NCBI RefSeq assembly: GCF_943373825.1
Contig: NZ_CALSBP010000003.1
Coordinates: 310,001-374,000, forward strand
Direction: 5' to 3'
Length of the DNA stretch: 64,000 bases
From: Aquimarina spinulae
GTDB lineage: Bacteria; Bacteroidota; Bacteroidia; Flavobacteriales; Flavobacteriaceae
Position numbers and translations under genes: made by a program
Shown: piece by piece, positions 1 to 9,965 of the stretch
Position numbering within the stretch: position 1 is the first letter of the stretch
Layout: each line of letters starts with the position of its first letter
Notes under the pieces: model-generated
The model's database searches: none
Told to the model about the DNA's origin: nothing
Seen by the model: only the letters and a program-made list of their open reading frames with translations

Positions 1-1275
1 ATTACACCATTAATGTATGCGGTAGCATATAGAAACTATACAATTATTGAAGAACTTATAGATCATAAAGCAGAAATCAATTATGTGAGTAGTAAAAAAC
101 AAACTGCATTGGCAATTGCCATTAAAAGTAGAGATAAAGAAGCGGTTAAAATGCTAATAAACCATGGTGCAGATCCCAATATTAAAATTCATAACGAATA
201 CACAGCTATCGATATAGCAATAGAAGATAACATCAGAGATATTTTAGAAGTACTAAAAGTGCCTTATAAAGAACCTTCTGATGGTCCTTACGTAACCGAA
301 TCTGAAACAGAACGTATTGCTGTTTGGATAAATGAAGGAAAAAAATATACCAAAAAATTCAGCAATAAAACTCCTCAGGTAATTGAATACAAAGGTATGA
401 AAGCCACTTTATGGGGTGACAATCCTGCTGAAGTAGAAATGTTGGAGTACAATGGAGAATTTAAAATTGCTGCTATTAGTGATATTCATGGGCAATACGA
501 CGTATTTATACAATTATTACAACGCAATGGTATTATCGATGAGAATCAAAAATGGAACTTTGGTAATGGTCATTTTATAGTTACCGGTGATATTTTTGAT
601 CGGGGATCTCATGTAACCGAAGTATTATGGTTTTTATATGACTTAGAAAAACAAGCAGAAAAAAGAGGAGGAAAACTACATGTATTACTAGGAAATCATG
701 ATGTAATGGTTCTTAATGGGAATCTACGCTCTGTGCATCCTAAATACAAAGACATCGCAAATATACTAGGTAAACCTTTAGAATCTCTTTTTGCTAAAGG
801 CAGTGTTCTGGGGGATTGGTTAAGAACACGACCTGTTTTAGTTAAAATAAACAACCTTTTATTTACCCATGGTGGATTTCACCCTGATCTCGTATCAAAA
901 GGATTATCAATAGATCAAATTAATAAAGAATTCAAACAACAATTGGTCGTTAGTGAATTGCCCGAAGCACGTAATGATCTTGGTACTTTTCTACATAGAA
1001 ATAATGGTCCCATCTATTATAGAGGATATTTTCAGGGTGAACTGGCTACTACAAAACAAATTGATCAATTACTACAACATTTTGCGGTTACACATATCAT
1101 TGTTGGTCATACTACACATAGACAGATAGAAACACGTTACCAGGGAAAAGTAATTGTAATTGATGCAAATATGAAAAGTGGAAAGATGGGTGAAATTCTA
1201 TTGTGGCAATCTGGTGAATTTACTCGCGGAACTCTTTCTGGAGAGGAGCTCCCTATAGTATCCGAAGAAAATTAA
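1..1275 (+). CDS. Ankyrin-repeat / PPP-type metallophosphatase fusion (5' end outside window)
   Basis: The reading frame is open to base 1 and the codons before the first ATG (base 13) read ITPL, completing an ankyrin TPL motif, so the gene begins upstream. About two ankyrin repeats remain (roughly bases 1-250). A calcineurin-like phosphatase of the PPP superfamily follows: DIHG (481-492), GDIFDRG (about 592), GNHD (about 691), THGG (about 868) and VGHTTH (about 1105). These supply the two-metal ligands of a Ser/Thr or Tyr phosphatase. No signal peptide can be judged because the N-terminus is missing. The ankyrin part probably recruits a protein partner (inference). Bacterial PPP enzymes of the Shewanella-like type are the closest class I can name; the substrate is unknown. 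Confidence 0.85.
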   Translation: MTPLMYAVAYRNYTIIEELIDHKAEINYVSSKKQTALAIAIKSRDKEAVKMLINHGADPNIKIHNEYTAIDIAIEDNIRDILEVLKVPYKEPSDGPYVTESETERIAVWINEGKKYTKKFSNKTPQVIEYKGMKATLWGDNPAEVEMLEYNGEFKIAAISDIHGQYDVFIQLLQRNGIIDENQKWNFGNGHFIVTGDIFDRGSHVTEVLWFLYDLEKQAEKRGGKLHVLLGNHDVMVLNGNLRSVHPKYKDIANILGKPLESLFAKGSVLGDWLRTRPVLVKINNLLFTHGGFHPDLVSKGLSIDQINKEFKQQLVVSELPEARNDLGTFLHRNNGPIYYRGYFQGELATTKQIDQLLQHFAVTHIIVGHTTHRQIETRYQGKVIVIDANMKSGKMGEILLWQSGEFTRGTLSGEELPIVSEEN

Positions 1276-1339
1276 TAGCTAAAAAATAACATAGCATTGT
1301 ATATCTCATTTTACAATTTCAATCAAAAAACGAACACTT

Positions 1340-2239
1340 ATGGAATTAGTCATAAAAAACTTAACAAAGACATATAAAAACGGAGTAAAAGCCATTAACA
1401 ACCTAAGCCTCGAAATAGGTACGGGAATGTTTGGATTATTAGGACCTAATGGTGCTGGGAAATCTACACTAATGCGAACTATTGCTACACTTCAGGAAGC
1501 AGATGAAGGTACAATCACTTTTGGGGATTTGGACGTATTAACTCAAAAAAATGAATTAAGAAAGGTATTAGGGTATTTACCACAAGAGTTTGGAGTATAT
1601 CCTAAGGTATCTGCAGAAGTATTACTGAATCATTTGGCCGTGCTTAAAGGATTAATAAATACTAAGGAAAGAAAAGAGGTGGTTAAGGCACTTTTACATA
1701 AAACGAATTTGTATGAGCATAGAAAGAAGAATATGGGTGGTTTTTCCGGAGGAATGAAACAGCGTTTTGGTATTGCACAAGCATTACTTTCTAACCCAAA
1801 ACTTATTATCGTAGATGAACCTACCGCTGGTCTTGACCCAGCAGAAAGAAATCGATTCTATAATTTATTAAGCGAATTAGGCGAAAACACGGTCGTTATC
1901 CTTTCTACTCATATCGTTGATGATGTTAAAGAATTGTGTACCGATATGGCTATTGTTAATCGGGGAGAAGTACTTCTAAAAGGAAATCCTGTACATGCTA
2001 TCGAGCAATTAAAAGACAGGGTGTATAAAAAGATAATCGAGAAAAATGAATTAGAGAGTTACAAACAGCATCATGTGGTAATTGCAGAAAAATTCTTGTT
2101 AGGTAAACCCATCATTCATGTTCTTAGTGATAACGATCCGGGAGATGGATTTATACCTATTCAAGCAGATTTAGAAGATGTGTATTTCTCACAGATTTTT
2201 GGTGGAGATCAATATCAAAATACATTACCATTATCATAA
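1340..2239 (+). CDS. ABC transporter ATP-binding protein
   Basis: A 299-aa ABC ATPase. Walker A GPNGAGKS is at residues 35-42, the Q-loop Gln near 82, signature SGGMKQ near 136, Walker B LIIVDE near 155-160 and the switch His at 191. The C-terminal ~90 residues form the extension usual in ATPases that pair with ABC-2 type permeases. It lies 44 bp before a very large permease/peptidase fusion, so the two probably form one transporter. The family usually handles lipids, peptides or drugs; the cargo here is not visible. The ATG start fits the length. Confidence 0.93.
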   Translation: MELVIKNLTKTYKNGVKAINNLSLEIGTGMFGLLGPNGAGKSTLMRTIATLQEADEGTITFGDLDVLTQKNELRKVLGYLPQEFGVYPKVSAEVLLNHLAVLKGLINTKERKEVVKALLHKTNLYEHRKKNMGGFSGGMKQRFGIAQALLSNPKLIIVDEPTAGLDPAERNRFYNLLSELGENTVVILSTHIVDDVKELCTDMAIVNRGEVLLKGNPVHAIEQLKDRVYKKIIEKNELESYKQHHVVIAEKFLLGKPIIHVLSDNDPGDGFIPIQADLEDVYFSQIFGGDQYQNTLPLS

Positions 2240-2283
2240 GACAGATCTAATATTTTTCATTTCAATCTAATTTCAACAACATT

Positions 2284-5200
2284 ATGTGGTACGAAATACT
2301 AAAATTCGAAATAAAGTACAGAGCCAAACGGCCTGATACGTATATATACTTTGCTATTGTGTTTTTATTTTCTATTGTGGCAGCAGATGTTCTCATGAAT
2401 AGGAATTCTGGAGCCTTGGGCACAAATTCTCCTCAGGATATAGCAAGAATAATGGCAATTGTCTCAGCTTTTTTTACGATGATTACTTCTATGATCATGG
2501 GAGTAGCTGCTTTAAGAGATTTTGATCATAATATGGAATCTCTGATGTTTATAAATCCTATCAAAAAACGAGATTATCTCATCGGGCGTTTTATAGGGTC
2601 ATTCATCATATTATTATTTATTTTCAGTGGCCTGCTTTTTGGACTTATGCTAGGTCAATTTATGCCATGGCGTGATGTAAATATCATGTTACCTTTCAAT
2701 TTCTGGCATTATTTACAACCTTTCTTGTATCTGGTGATACCCAATATATTCTTTTGCGGGGCAGTTTTCTATGTTGGAGGCGCTTTAAGCCGAAAATTAA
2801 TGGTTGTATATATTCAGGGGGTATTTTTGTTAATGGCGTATATCGTAACGCTTACATTATTACGAAACCCGGATCATCGTTTTTTTGCAGCTCTTCTTGA
2901 CCCATTTTCTTTTCAAACTATTAGTATAGTAACTCAATTCTGGACCAAAACAGAACAAAGTACATTAATGCTTCCTGTAGAAGGAGTACTGCTATACAAC
3001 AGGTTGTTATGGATAGCAATAGGAATAATTACTTTGGCGATAGGGTACTATAAGTTTAATTTCAATTTGATTAGAGGCAAAGCTTCAAAAAAGAAATTAA
3101 TTGCTATTTCTGAGGAGAAAAACAAGTTTACTGTAAACAATATGAATAGTCTAGTTCCTAAGGCTGATTTATACTTTGGTACCAAAGCTAGTATACTTCA
3201 ATTTTGGAAGCACGTTTTATTTAATTTTAAATCAATTCTTAAAGAAACTTCTTTCTGGGCCATTGTTCTATGTGGGATGAGTATAATATTTATTAATTCT
3301 ATTAATTTAGGAACCTCTTATGGTGTTAATAGCTATCCTGCCACATATATTATAGTAGAAGAACTTCAGGAAATGTCGATATATTTCTTCTTAATGATTC
3401 TTTTATTTTATTCTGGGGAACTTGTCTGGAAAGAGAGAGACACGAAAATAAGCGGTATTTATGATGCTATCCCTATGTCTGATCTTATCAATTTGGCTGG
3501 TAAGTTTATTGGGCTTATGCTTATATATGTAGTGTTAATGGTAGTTCTAATACTTTCTGGTATTATTTTTCAAACTCTTAGTGGGTATTACAACTATGAA
3601 TTGGATGTCTATTTTATAGGGTTTTTTATTGAAATTTTCCCTTTTCTTATCCTTTTAACATTTATTTCCTTCTTCTTCCAGGTGTTAACAAATCATAAAT
3701 TCTTAGGACATATCATGGTTGTTATCTTCTTCTTTGTTGCTTTTATTTTATTAGAAGTATTAAAATTAGATCATGGATTATACGCTTTTGGTGGAGGTGA
3801 TTTAGGAACATATTCAGATATGAATGGTTACGGACATTTTTTATGGCCTTATATAAGTTTCAAAATATATTGGATATTGTTTTCTATTATTCTATTTATT
3901 GTTGCAGTTGTTTTTTCAGTACGGGGAACAGAAACACAAATGAAAAAGCGTTGGAAACTAAGTAAACAACGATTGACCAAACCTTTGATAAAGCTAGGAA
4001 CTATTACTATTGTAATCTTTACCTTATTAGGAAGTTACATTTTTTATAATACAAATATTATTAATGAATATTCATTTCCGAAGGAAGAGAACATGTATAG
4101 GGTAAATTATGAGAAAAAACTGAAACATTTTGAGTATTTGCCACAACCAAAGATTGTAGATGTAAACCTAAAAGTAGATCTTTTTCCATCTGATAGAGAC
4201 TATACAGTAGAAGGGTATTATATATTGACTAATACTCATGATACAGCTATTAATGAGGTTCATATTCAAAAATTACCAAATTATCAGGTAGTAATCGAAT
4301 ATATAAAATTTGAAAAAGGAGCTACGATAAATAATGATAATGAAGAGTATAGTTATTATATCTATACATTAAACGAGCCTCTGAAACCTGGAGATTCTCT
4401 TAAAATGGAGTTTAAACAAACATTTACTACAAATGGTTTTGTTGAGAAATCAGACACAAGAATTATTTATAACGGAACATTTTTTGATAATTTTCACTTC
4501 CCAACATTAGGGTATAATAGAAGTCATGAATTACGCGATGATAATGAGCGCAAGAAACATGGCCTAAAACCCAGAAGTAGAAGGGCCAAAAGAGATGATT
4601 CGCACGCGATTAAAGAAGGATTGTCTAAAGGTGATGGAGAAGAAATTAATTTTGAAATGGTTATAGGTACTGATAACGGTCAAATCGCTATTGCTCCCGG
4701 ATATTTACAGAAAAAATGGAAAGAAAACAATCGTAGTTATTTTCATTATAAAATGGATAAACCCATGTCTAATTTTTATTCTATTGTTTCTGCCAGGTAT
4801 GAAGTATTAAAAGATAAGTGGATACCTACTCATGATAGTTTAGGTAATGCTGTTAATCTTGAAATTTACTATCATAAAGGACATGAGTACAATTTGAAAA
4901 GAATGATGAAAGGAATGAAAATGTCTTTTGATTATTTTAGTACCCATTTCGGGCCTTATCAATACAAGCAAATGCGAATATTAGAATTCCCTCGGTATGA
5001 AATTTTTGCTCAATCTTTCCCTAATACAGTACCTTTTTCTGAGGGTATCGGATTCTTGATGGATATTGATGACGAACACGATGTGGATATGGCTTTTTAT
5101 GTAACTGCCCACGAGTTGGCTCACCAATGGTGGGGGCACCAGGTAAACCCTGCCTCTGTGCAAGGAAAATCAATGATATCTGAAGCTTTGGCTCAATATT

Positions 5201-5916
5201 CTGCTATCATGGTACTAAAAGAAGCTTATCCCGAAGAAAAAGTAAGACAATTTATTCAAACACAAATGAACCGTTATCTAACCGGAAGAGCAGGAGAACA
5301 AATAAGCGAAATGCCTTTGTCGCTAGTAGAATCTGGGCAAGAATATATTCATTATGGTAAAGGATTGGTTAATCTATATGCATTGCAGGATTATATTGGA
5401 GAAGATAGCGTAAATCTCGCTTTAAGAAATTTTATTAGAGATTGGAACAGCTACGATGGCTTATTAAAAACAAAGACAGAAAGATATCCAACTACAATAG
5501 ATTTACTTGATTACTTTAGAGAAGTTACACCAGATAATCTGCAGTATATTATTGTTGATTTATTCGAAAAAGTAACGCTATATGAAAATAAGGCAACCAC
5601 AGGAGTATATGAAGAGCTTTCAAAAAATAAATATGAAGTGAACCTAACGTTAGATGTTATAAAATACCATATTGATAGTACAGGAGTAGAAAAATCAATA
5701 CCAATACAAGACTGGATTGATATTGGAGTATATGGAGAAGGGTCTGACGGAAAAGAAGAATTAATCTATTTAGAGAAGCACAAAATTACGGATCGGATAA
5801 TGCAATTAGAAATTCTTGTGGATCAAAAACCAATCAAAGCAGGTATTGACCCATTGAATAAACTAATCGACAGAAAAATTGAAAACAATCTGCAAGAGCT
5901 TTTAGTTAAACAATAA
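2284..5916 (+). CDS. ABC-2 type permease fused to M1-family aminopeptidase
   Basis: A 1210-aa protein. The first ~590 residues hold about 12 hydrophobic segments in two blocks, like two ABC-2 permease halves joined. The rest is an extracytoplasmic M1 (gluzincin) metallopeptidase: HELAHQWWGH at 943-952 gives the HEXXH zinc ligands H943 and H947, and E967 in SEALAQY is the third ligand. The spacing from HEXXH to this Glu is 19 residues, one more than in classical M1 enzymes. No clear GAMEN exopeptidase motif is seen; the corresponding segment reads more like RYEIFAQSFPN. The ATPase partner is the gene just upstream. Fusions of this layout are common in Bacteroidota, but I know of no settled function. 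A strong hairpin follows the stop. Confidence 0.9.
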   Translation: MWYEILKFEIKYRAKRPDTYIYFAIVFLFSIVAADVLMNRNSGALGTNSPQDIARIMAIVSAFFTMITSMIMGVAALRDFDHNMESLMFINPIKKRDYLIGRFIGSFIILLFIFSGLLFGLMLGQFMPWRDVNIMLPFNFWHYLQPFLYLVIPNIFFCGAVFYVGGALSRKLMVVYIQGVFLLMAYIVTLTLLRNPDHRFFAALLDPFSFQTISIVTQFWTKTEQSTLMLPVEGVLLYNRLLWIAIGIITLAIGYYKFNFNLIRGKASKKKLIAISEEKNKFTVNNMNSLVPKADLYFGTKASILQFWKHVLFNFKSILKETSFWAIVLCGMSIIFINSINLGTSYGVNSYPATYIIVEELQEMSIYFFLMILLFYSGELVWKERDTKISGIYDAIPMSDLINLAGKFIGLMLIYVVLMVVLILSGIIFQTLSGYYNYELDVYFIGFFIEIFPFLILLTFISFFFQVLTNHKFLGHIMVVIFFFVAFILLEVLKLDHGLYAFGGGDLGTYSDMNGYGHFLWPYISFKIYWILFSIILFIVAVVFSVRGTETQMKKRWKLSKQRLTKPLIKLGTITIVIFTLLGSYIFYNTNIINEYSFPKEENMYRVNYEKKLKHFEYLPQPKIVDVNLKVDLFPSDRDYTVEGYYILTNTHDTAINEVHIQKLPNYQVVIEYIKFEKGATINNDNEEYSYYIYTLNEPLKPGDSLKMEFKQTFTTNGFVEKSDTRIIYNGTFFDNFHFPTLGYNRSHELRDDNERKKHGLKPRSRRAKRDDSHAIKEGLSKGDGEEINFEMVIGTDNGQIAIAPGYLQKKWKENNRSYFHYKMDKPMSNFYSIVSARYEVLKDKWIPTHDSLGNAVNLEIYYHKGHEYNLKRMMKGMKMSFDYFSTHFGPYQYKQMRILEFPRYEIFAQSFPNTVPFSEGIGFLMDIDDEHDVDMAFYVTAHELAHQWWGHQVNPASVQGKSMISEALAQYSAIMVLKEAYPEEKVRQFIQTQMNRYLTGRAGEQISEMPLSLVESGQEYIHYGKGLVNLYALQDYIGEDSVNLALRNFIRDWNSYDGLLKTKTERYPTTIDLLDYFREVTPDNLQYIIVDLFEKVTLYENKATTGVYEELSKNKYEVNLTLDVIKYHIDSTGVEKSIPIQDWIDIGVYGEGSDGKEELIYLEKHKITDRIMQLEILVDQKPIKAGIDPLNKLIDRKIENNLQELLVKQ

Positions 5917-5938
5917 TAAATAAGCTTTTGTTGAGATT

Positions 5939-5990
5939 ATTTAATAAAGATACCCCATAGATATTTGCTGTGGGAGTATCTTTATTAAAT
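5939..5990 (+). terminator. Long hairpin after the permease-peptidase gene
   Basis: Two 15-base arms (5939-5953 and 5976-5990) are perfect reverse complements, and the stem continues imperfectly inward with CCCATAG opposite CTGTGGG. It starts 22 bases after the stop codon. No clear U-run follows on the plus strand, so it may terminate weakly or protect the mRNA 3' end. Confidence 0.5.
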
Positions 5991-6179
5991 ACCCACTCTC
6001 TTTCTACAATAAATACCTTCTAATGGGTATTTATTTATAACTATAAGTAAAGATCTTTATACATCAAAAATAAGGGGGATTCACCTCTTTTTTTAGATGT
6101 ATATTTTCATTAAATTTAAATACTTCAATCGTTTTGTAATATTACCCCGATTTTATAGTAATAAAAAGTAATTTCTAAA

Positions 6180-7733
6180 ATGAATATACAAGAACAAATC
6201 ATAAGGGGCTTTTCTACTACATCTAATATTTCCCTACATGATGAAAAAAATCTAAAAAGAACAACTCGTTTTTTTACTACAGCAAACGAAATTTTAGAAA
6301 ATGCAATTAATAACCCAAAACGTAAATTAAAGAACAAATTTACTGCTGATGGTCTTATAAAAAAAGAGCTCATATCCGATGCCACTGTTCATGAGAATTA
6401 TGCAGGAAAATCTATAGAAAGATCAGTTGTCGATTTGGTTCAGCAGGGTGGTGGAATGTACGGAATTGCGTTATTAGGGTATACTTACATTATGGAAAAG
6501 ATAGGTATTCGTTTTTATAGTCACGGAGGAACAAGTGCTGGAGCAATCAATGCTTTATTTTTGGCGTCTATTCCTGATGCCATATATACCGAAGATTCAA
6601 AATTTCAATATGATGGTAAATCACATCAGGCTACTAAATCCGAAATCCTTACTCATATCATTGCAAATACAGATTTTAGCAAGTTCATGGAGAAAAATGG
6701 AATAATAGGCTGGTTACAGCAAAAATTACTTAGAAATTACAAGTCTATTATTTTAAAACTTTTTTTAGGAGTTTTTTCTATTGGGTTTCTCGTAGGTATA
6801 TATAGTCTTTTTGGTATTATTTTTAATATAGCAAATGGAATCTCGGGAACAGAACTACGACTTTTTGATTTTATAATAGGAACGCTAAATGTAGCTGCAC
6901 TTCTACTATTTATTTATATCCTTTTTGTAAAAATATTAGACAAGGATTTCGGTATTAATACTGGGGAAAGATTTTATAGCTGGGCAGAAAACCTTCTATT
7001 ATCTATAGAAATAGAAACCAAAAATGACCTCACAAAAAGAATGGAACAGGTGCAATTGGTGAAAGCTAAAAAAGGTGATAAACCAAGATTAGTACTAATT
7101 ACTTCTAATTTGACTCATAATCGTATTGTGAAATTTCCTGAGAGAGCAGATGATTATTGGACTTCTCCCGGAAATATAAAACCAGCAGCTTTTTTAAGAG
7201 CGACAATGTCAATTCCTTTTATTTATAAAAATTTTACTCCAGGTAAAGAACACTACAAAAATGATAAGAATACCGAAAATTCAGTAAAACTTAATGCAAG
7301 GTTTGTAGATGGGGGAATGCTCTCTAATTTCCCTATTCGAGAATTTCATAGAAAAGACAATGTAGTGCCAAGATTTCCAACGTTTGGTGTTCTTCTTAGT
7401 GAGAGAATTGTAGGTGATCAAAAAGAAAATAAAGATCCATCGAAGAGTGTAAAAAAACTAGAAGATATTACATTGATTGGATATATCACATCATTCATAA
7501 GTACATTCAGAAATTTTTATGATAATGATTTTCTATTTAATAATAAAGAAATCGAGAAAAGGGTGGTGACCGTAGATACAAAAGATCATAATTGGTTAGA
7601 CTTTTGGATGGATGATGTAGAAAAGGCAAAGCTATTTAATAAAGGTGTTGATGCTGCGATCAGGCAAATTGAACAATTTGACTGGAAAGCCTATAAAGAT
7701 ATACGTGAAGAAAAAATTAAAAACCTGAATTAA
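6180..7733 (+). CDS. Patatin-like phospholipase with internal membrane hairpin
   Basis: A 517-aa patatin-family acyl hydrolase. It has the oxyanion loop GGGMYG (90-95), nucleophile elbow GTSAG with Ser119, and the catalytic Asp in DGG (Asp377), which together make the Ser-Asp dyad. About residues 190-250 carry two strongly hydrophobic segments inserted inside the domain, so the enzyme is probably membrane-bound. No signal peptide is seen. The stop overlaps the start of the next gene by one base (TAATG), so translation is coupled. Expected activity is lipid acyl hydrolysis at the inner membrane; substrate and purpose are not shown by the sequence. Confidence 0.87.
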   Translation: MNIQEQIIRGFSTTSNISLHDEKNLKRTTRFFTTANEILENAINNPKRKLKNKFTADGLIKKELISDATVHENYAGKSIERSVVDLVQQGGGMYGIALLGYTYIMEKIGIRFYSHGGTSAGAINALFLASIPDAIYTEDSKFQYDGKSHQATKSEILTHIIANTDFSKFMEKNGIIGWLQQKLLRNYKSIILKLFLGVFSIGFLVGIYSLFGIIFNIANGISGTELRLFDFIIGTLNVAALLLFIYILFVKILDKDFGINTGERFYSWAENLLLSIEIETKNDLTKRMEQVQLVKAKKGDKPRLVLITSNLTHNRIVKFPERADDYWTSPGNIKPAAFLRATMSIPFIYKNFTPGKEHYKNDKNTENSVKLNARFVDGGMLSNFPIREFHRKDNVVPRFPTFGVLLSERIVGDQKENKDPSKSVKKLEDITLIGYITSFISTFRNFYDNDFLFNNKEIEKRVVTVDTKDHNWLDFWMDDVEKAKLFNKGVDAAIRQIEQFDWKAYKDIREEKIKNLN

Positions 7734-8272
7734 TGAAAAAGTTAAGATTTTATAGTAACCTATGGAAAATCAGTGTAGTACTAGTTGTAATATTAGGTAT
7801 CTTGTTTGCATATATTCCATCAATACAAGTTGAGAATCTTATCAATATTCAATTTTCTAATTCTTTAATAGAATTTAATGAATTAGTAAAAAATCCACTG
7901 TATTTCAAGAATAATACATATTATGATTTTGTTTTTATTATAGCATATTCATTTCTTTTCTATTATTCGCTGCGAGTTTTTGAGAACACTTTAAGCTTAA
8001 CACTTAACCCTTGGTTTTTTATAATTTGTTTTATCCCCGGGGTATTTGATAGTATAGAAAATGTATCTGGTTTGTATTTAGTGGATATGATTGGTAATAA
8101 CACTAGCAAAAACACATCCAATATGTTTTCTGTTTTTTATTGGTTTGTTAGGCTCAAATGGGTTTTTGTGATCTTCTTTATATTAATGACAGTAACGATT
8201 TCACTTTACTATTTTGTATTAACTATGGAAAGATGGATCGAGATTCTTTTTTTTCCTAAAAAAGCAAAGTGA
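7733..8272 (+). CDS. Four-helix membrane protein coupled to the patatin gene
   Basis: 179 aa, with hydrophobic segments near residues 12-32, 62-82, 90-110 and 135-160, matching four transmembrane helices. I do not recognise the family. The start overlaps the patatin stop by one base, so the two proteins are probably made together and may form a complex in the membrane (inference). No catalytic motif is visible. Confidence 0.72.
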   Translation: MKKLRFYSNLWKISVVLVVILGILFAYIPSIQVENLINIQFSNSLIEFNELVKNPLYFKNNTYYDFVFIIAYSFLFYYSLRVFENTLSLTLNPWFFIICFIPGVFDSIENVSGLYLVDMIGNNTSKNTSNMFSVFYWFVRLKWVFVIFFILMTVTISLYYFVLTMERWIEILFFPKKAK

Positions 8273-8313
8273 TCAAATGTCTTTTATCTACAAATATTAA
8301 CACCGAATCTCAT

Positions 8314-8345
8314 ATCAAAAACACCTTTTTATTGGTATTTTTGAT
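8314..8345 (+). terminator. Hairpin after the patatin operon
   Basis: Arms 8314-8325 and 8334-8345 are 12-base reverse complements with one mismatch and an 8-base loop. The ATTTTTGAT right arm gives a partial U-run inside the stem. It lies 42 bases after the upstream stop and before the next start at 8408. Because TATTTTTG within the right arm also resembles a -7 box, a promoter role is an alternative. Confidence 0.4.
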
Positions 8346-8407
8346 GTAATACACTGAAAACAGTCTAGTAAATTAATAAACCAACTACAAAATATAAATA
8401 TATAACC

Positions 8408-8758
8408 ATGAAAACATTTAAAATGAGTACTAATTCTGAGGTAAAACTTAATCTAAAGATTAGTACCGAAGCCTTGGTAGGTACCAATGTTAAATTAGAT
8501 AGTAAGATCTTAAAAAAGAGTAGCACGTACAACTTCTCTACGAATTTAGGTAATAGTACTAATATCGTAAATAAAAAACTTAATGTAGTAACAAATTGCT
8601 TTGTAACCGATGAAAACATTGATCCAATCTTAGAAAATACAGTTTTTAAGATTACTCTAAAAGATGATGAAAATGAACAAAGTTATGAGGGTAAAAAACT
8701 GAAAATTGACGATGAGTTTTTTATTGTTTTTACTGTTGTTGAATTAGTAAAAAATTAA
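8408..8758 (+). CDS. Small hypothetical protein, beta-rich
   Basis: 116 aa, no signal peptide and no membrane segment. The sequence alternates polar and hydrophobic residues, as in a beta-sandwich, and ends with IDDEFFIVFTVVELVKN. I do not recognise it. It is 4 bases upstream of a predicted outer-membrane barrel gene and probably shares its transcript. A function cannot be given. Confidence 0.6.
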   Translation: MKTFKMSTNSEVKLNLKISTEALVGTNVKLDSKILKKSSTYNFSTNLGNSTNIVNKKLNVVTNCFVTDENIDPILENTVFKITLKDDENEQSYEGKKLKIDDEFFIVFTVVELVKN

Positions 8759-8762
8759 AACA

Positions 8763-9899
8763 ATGAACTACAAATCTATCTTATATATAATTCTATGTGT
8801 ATGCCTATCATTCTCTGGTTGGACACAAGAAGGTAAAACGGATCAAAACTTGAGTGATTTTACGATGAGTAATCCAAGTTCTCCTGCTTTTTTATTAGTA
8901 GGAGAATCTCCAACAGAAATTTATACACCTACTAATCTTAAAGCATTAGCACTACACGTATTCAATAATTTTGGAGAAAGCTTTTCTATAGAAGTAGCTC
9001 CTTACTTTTTTATCAATCGAAAGAGTAAGAACAGAACCTATTATAAATATATAGGTATAGAAGAGGATCAAACTACAGGAGCGGTGAAACAAAAACCATT
9101 TAGAGGGTTAAACACGACAACTTTATCTTTTGCTTATGTTGATAAAGAATTTGAAGGTATTGTTGGTAAAAGAAAAACCTATGCAGTAGGATTACGTACA
9201 ACTTTGTTACGTTTTTATGATAAAGACAAAATATATGAAGAAGCAAAAAAAGTTGGTAATATCCTTAAAAACCTAGATAATCCTCCTGTTGATGTATTAG
9301 CAGATGCTAGCGGAGATGATCCTGTAAAACGAGCAATAGCAGAGAAAGCCATTATCGAGCATTATAAAAAAGAAAAAGAGAGAATACGCCCACAATTAAA
9401 AGAGTTTAAAAAAACAGTTAAACCTTATGTTAGTGTAGATGGTGCTATTGGATATAGTGCATTGTTTAAGGGAGATAAAATAGATTCTGGCACAGCTAAT
9501 CGCTTAGGGAGTTGGATTACAGGACAAGGAAGTTTGGTTCTAAATGAAGGGTCAGATAGTGAACGAAATAACTATCTAAATGTATTAGTAACTGCCAGGT
9601 ATATTGAGGATGAATTTAATATTGATGCGAATGACCAATTCTTTAAAACGTTTTATCGGGATTTGGGGGCAAAAGTAGAACTAGAAATAGATCGATTTTC
9701 ACTGGCATACGAATATATTTCTCGTAACGGAAGCATAAATAGTGAGCGTTCTGTAGGAACTTTAAAATATACACTTTCAAAAGATATTACATTAATTGGT
9801 GGCTTTGGAAAAGATTTTCCTGTAGATGATAATTTGGTTACAGTATTCGGCATCAATTGGGGGGTGAATTTTGGAGGTAAAGTCGCTATGAAAGAATAA
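8763..9899 (+). CDS. Exported protein, predicted outer-membrane beta-barrel
   Basis: 378 aa with a signal peptide (residues ~1-21, cleavage after the GWTQ region). Amphipathic strands at both ends, such as LALHVFNNFG, FSLAYEYISR and LKYTLSKDITLIGG, suggest a barrel. A charged helical insert lies around residues 155-220, rich in K and E. No named family is evident. It follows a small cytosolic-looking protein after 4 bp and is followed by a 121-aa helical protein. The three may be one unit; the role is unknown. Confidence 0.65.
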   Translation: MNYKSILYIILCVCLSFSGWTQEGKTDQNLSDFTMSNPSSPAFLLVGESPTEIYTPTNLKALALHVFNNFGESFSIEVAPYFFINRKSKNRTYYKYIGIEEDQTTGAVKQKPFRGLNTTTLSFAYVDKEFEGIVGKRKTYAVGLRTTLLRFYDKDKIYEEAKKVGNILKNLDNPPVDVLADASGDDPVKRAIAEKAIIEHYKKEKERIRPQLKEFKKTVKPYVSVDGAIGYSALFKGDKIDSGTANRLGSWITGQGSLVLNEGSDSERNNYLNVLVTARYIEDEFNIDANDQFFKTFYRDLGAKVELEIDRFSLAYEYISRNGSINSERSVGTLKYTLSKDITLIGGFGKDFPVDDNLVTVFGINWGVNFGGKVAMKE

Positions 9900-9965
9900 T
9901 GATTAAGATAACTTTTACAAATCGCAAGTAATCAATTTTTCTAATAAAAAAAGAAATAAAACCCT

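Noticed and set aside
6180..7733. Patatin gene as an anti-phage (CBASS) effector
   Set aside because: No cyclic-nucleotide synthase or other defence gene nearby; the membrane insert and neighbour differ from known effectors.
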